Part shown: in pieces, positions 63,841 through 64,000 of the stretch
How positions within the stretch are numbered: the stretch's first letter is position 1
Layout: each line of letters opens with the position of its first letter
DNA from: Flavobacterium sp. LC2016-12
GTDB taxonomy: Bacteria; Bacteroidota; Bacteroidia; Flavobacteriales; Flavobacteriaceae
Assembly (NCBI RefSeq): GCF_015351595.1
Contig: NZ_JADKPT010000004.1
Coordinates: 186,001-250,000, forward strand
Direction: 5' to 3'
Length of the DNA: 64,000 bases
Made by a program: the position numbers and the translations under genes
Notes under the pieces: generated by a model
What the model was told of the DNA's origin: nothing
Seen by the model: the letters and a program-made list of their open reading frames with translations, nothing else
Database searches by the model: none

Positions 63841-64000
63841 ATGCCAAAAAACAAACTATTTCAACGCCCAAATTCCTTCTTAAAAATTTATTCTTTTCTG
63901 CATTTTATTTTTCAAAATGCATCCTTTTTTTATTTAGAAACTTTGCTTTCTAATCTTTTTTCTGCACAAAATATAAAAGCGCAGAAGACATCAGAGCAAC
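63841..64000 (+). CDS. Start of a gene cut by the window edge (tentative)
   Basis: From ATG 63841 the frame stays open for 53 codons to the window end and begins MPKNKLFQRPNSFLKIYSFL. A hydrophobic, aromatic-rich stretch (about 15-41) leads to LFSAQNIKAQ, which looks like the end of a signal peptide. A TATCTTTA box lies upstream. It may be an exported protein, but low-complexity AT-rich DNA can also give such frames. Confidence 0.4.
   Translation, partial: MPKNKLFQRPNSFLKIYSFLHFIFQNASFFYLETLLSNLFSAQNIKAQKTSEQ

Overview
The window looks like a chromosomal segment of a Flavobacterium or a close relative (Bacteroidota). The evidence is the low GC content, Bacteroidota-type promoters (TAnnTTTG boxes, some with TTG 19-20 bases upstream), a tmRNA whose tag reads GENNYALAA, many lipoproteins and signal peptides ending in AQ, and several kinds of short intergenic repeats of the type seen in this genus. 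No rRNA, tRNA, CRISPR array, prophage or intact insertion sequence was seen.

Layout. 1-6.4 kb is housekeeping: the 3' part of a TonB-type barrel, fumarase C, a saccharopine/alanine dehydrogenase-like oxidoreductase, a lipoprotein serine hydrolase and ssrA. 6.4-12.3 kb (minus strand) is a tight cluster of hybrid histidine kinase, single-domain response regulator, TPR/YaiO-type outer-membrane barrel, membrane-anchored HEAT-repeat protein and membrane glycosyltransferase 2. I read it as a synthase-dependent exopolysaccharide system wired to a phosphorelay. 12.5-14.8 kb is a siderophore-type TonB receptor. 15.2-20.3 kb (minus) is an operon of DcaP-like porin, aspartate ammonia-lyase with a signal peptide, type II asparaginase and OprP-like porin. 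Next come a TPR regulator, a Tat-type dienelactone hydrolase, a second OprP-like porin, a DASS carboxylate transporter and a ZIP transporter. Together these suggest that asparagine and aspartate are turned into fumarate and ammonia in the periplasm, with the dicarboxylate then imported. 27.5-32.0 kb holds a response regulator and a kinase with about eight PAS domains.

32.1-50.8 kb is a glucuronoxylan utilisation locus. It encodes GH10 xylanase, GH67 alpha-glucuronidase, GH3 xylosidase with PA14, GH43, a SASA-type acetylesterase, a GPH-type xyloside transporter, XylA, XylB, a transaldolase, mannonate dehydratase, an SDR likely acting as fructuronate reductase, and a GntR/AraR-like regulator. 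No SusC/SusD pair lies within it. Five CAAYCNGTTG palindromes mark its control regions, and between the divergent GH67 and GH3 genes lies a 128-bp remnant of a LacI-family regulator reduced to its two ends.

50.9-64 kb is mixed: a bestrophin-like membrane protein, a periplasmic L,D-transpeptidase, a TPR sensor kinase/response regulator pair, a stand-alone HsdR-N nuclease-like protein, a GH1 beta-glucosidase and a tail of small lipoprotein or membrane genes without recognisable function.
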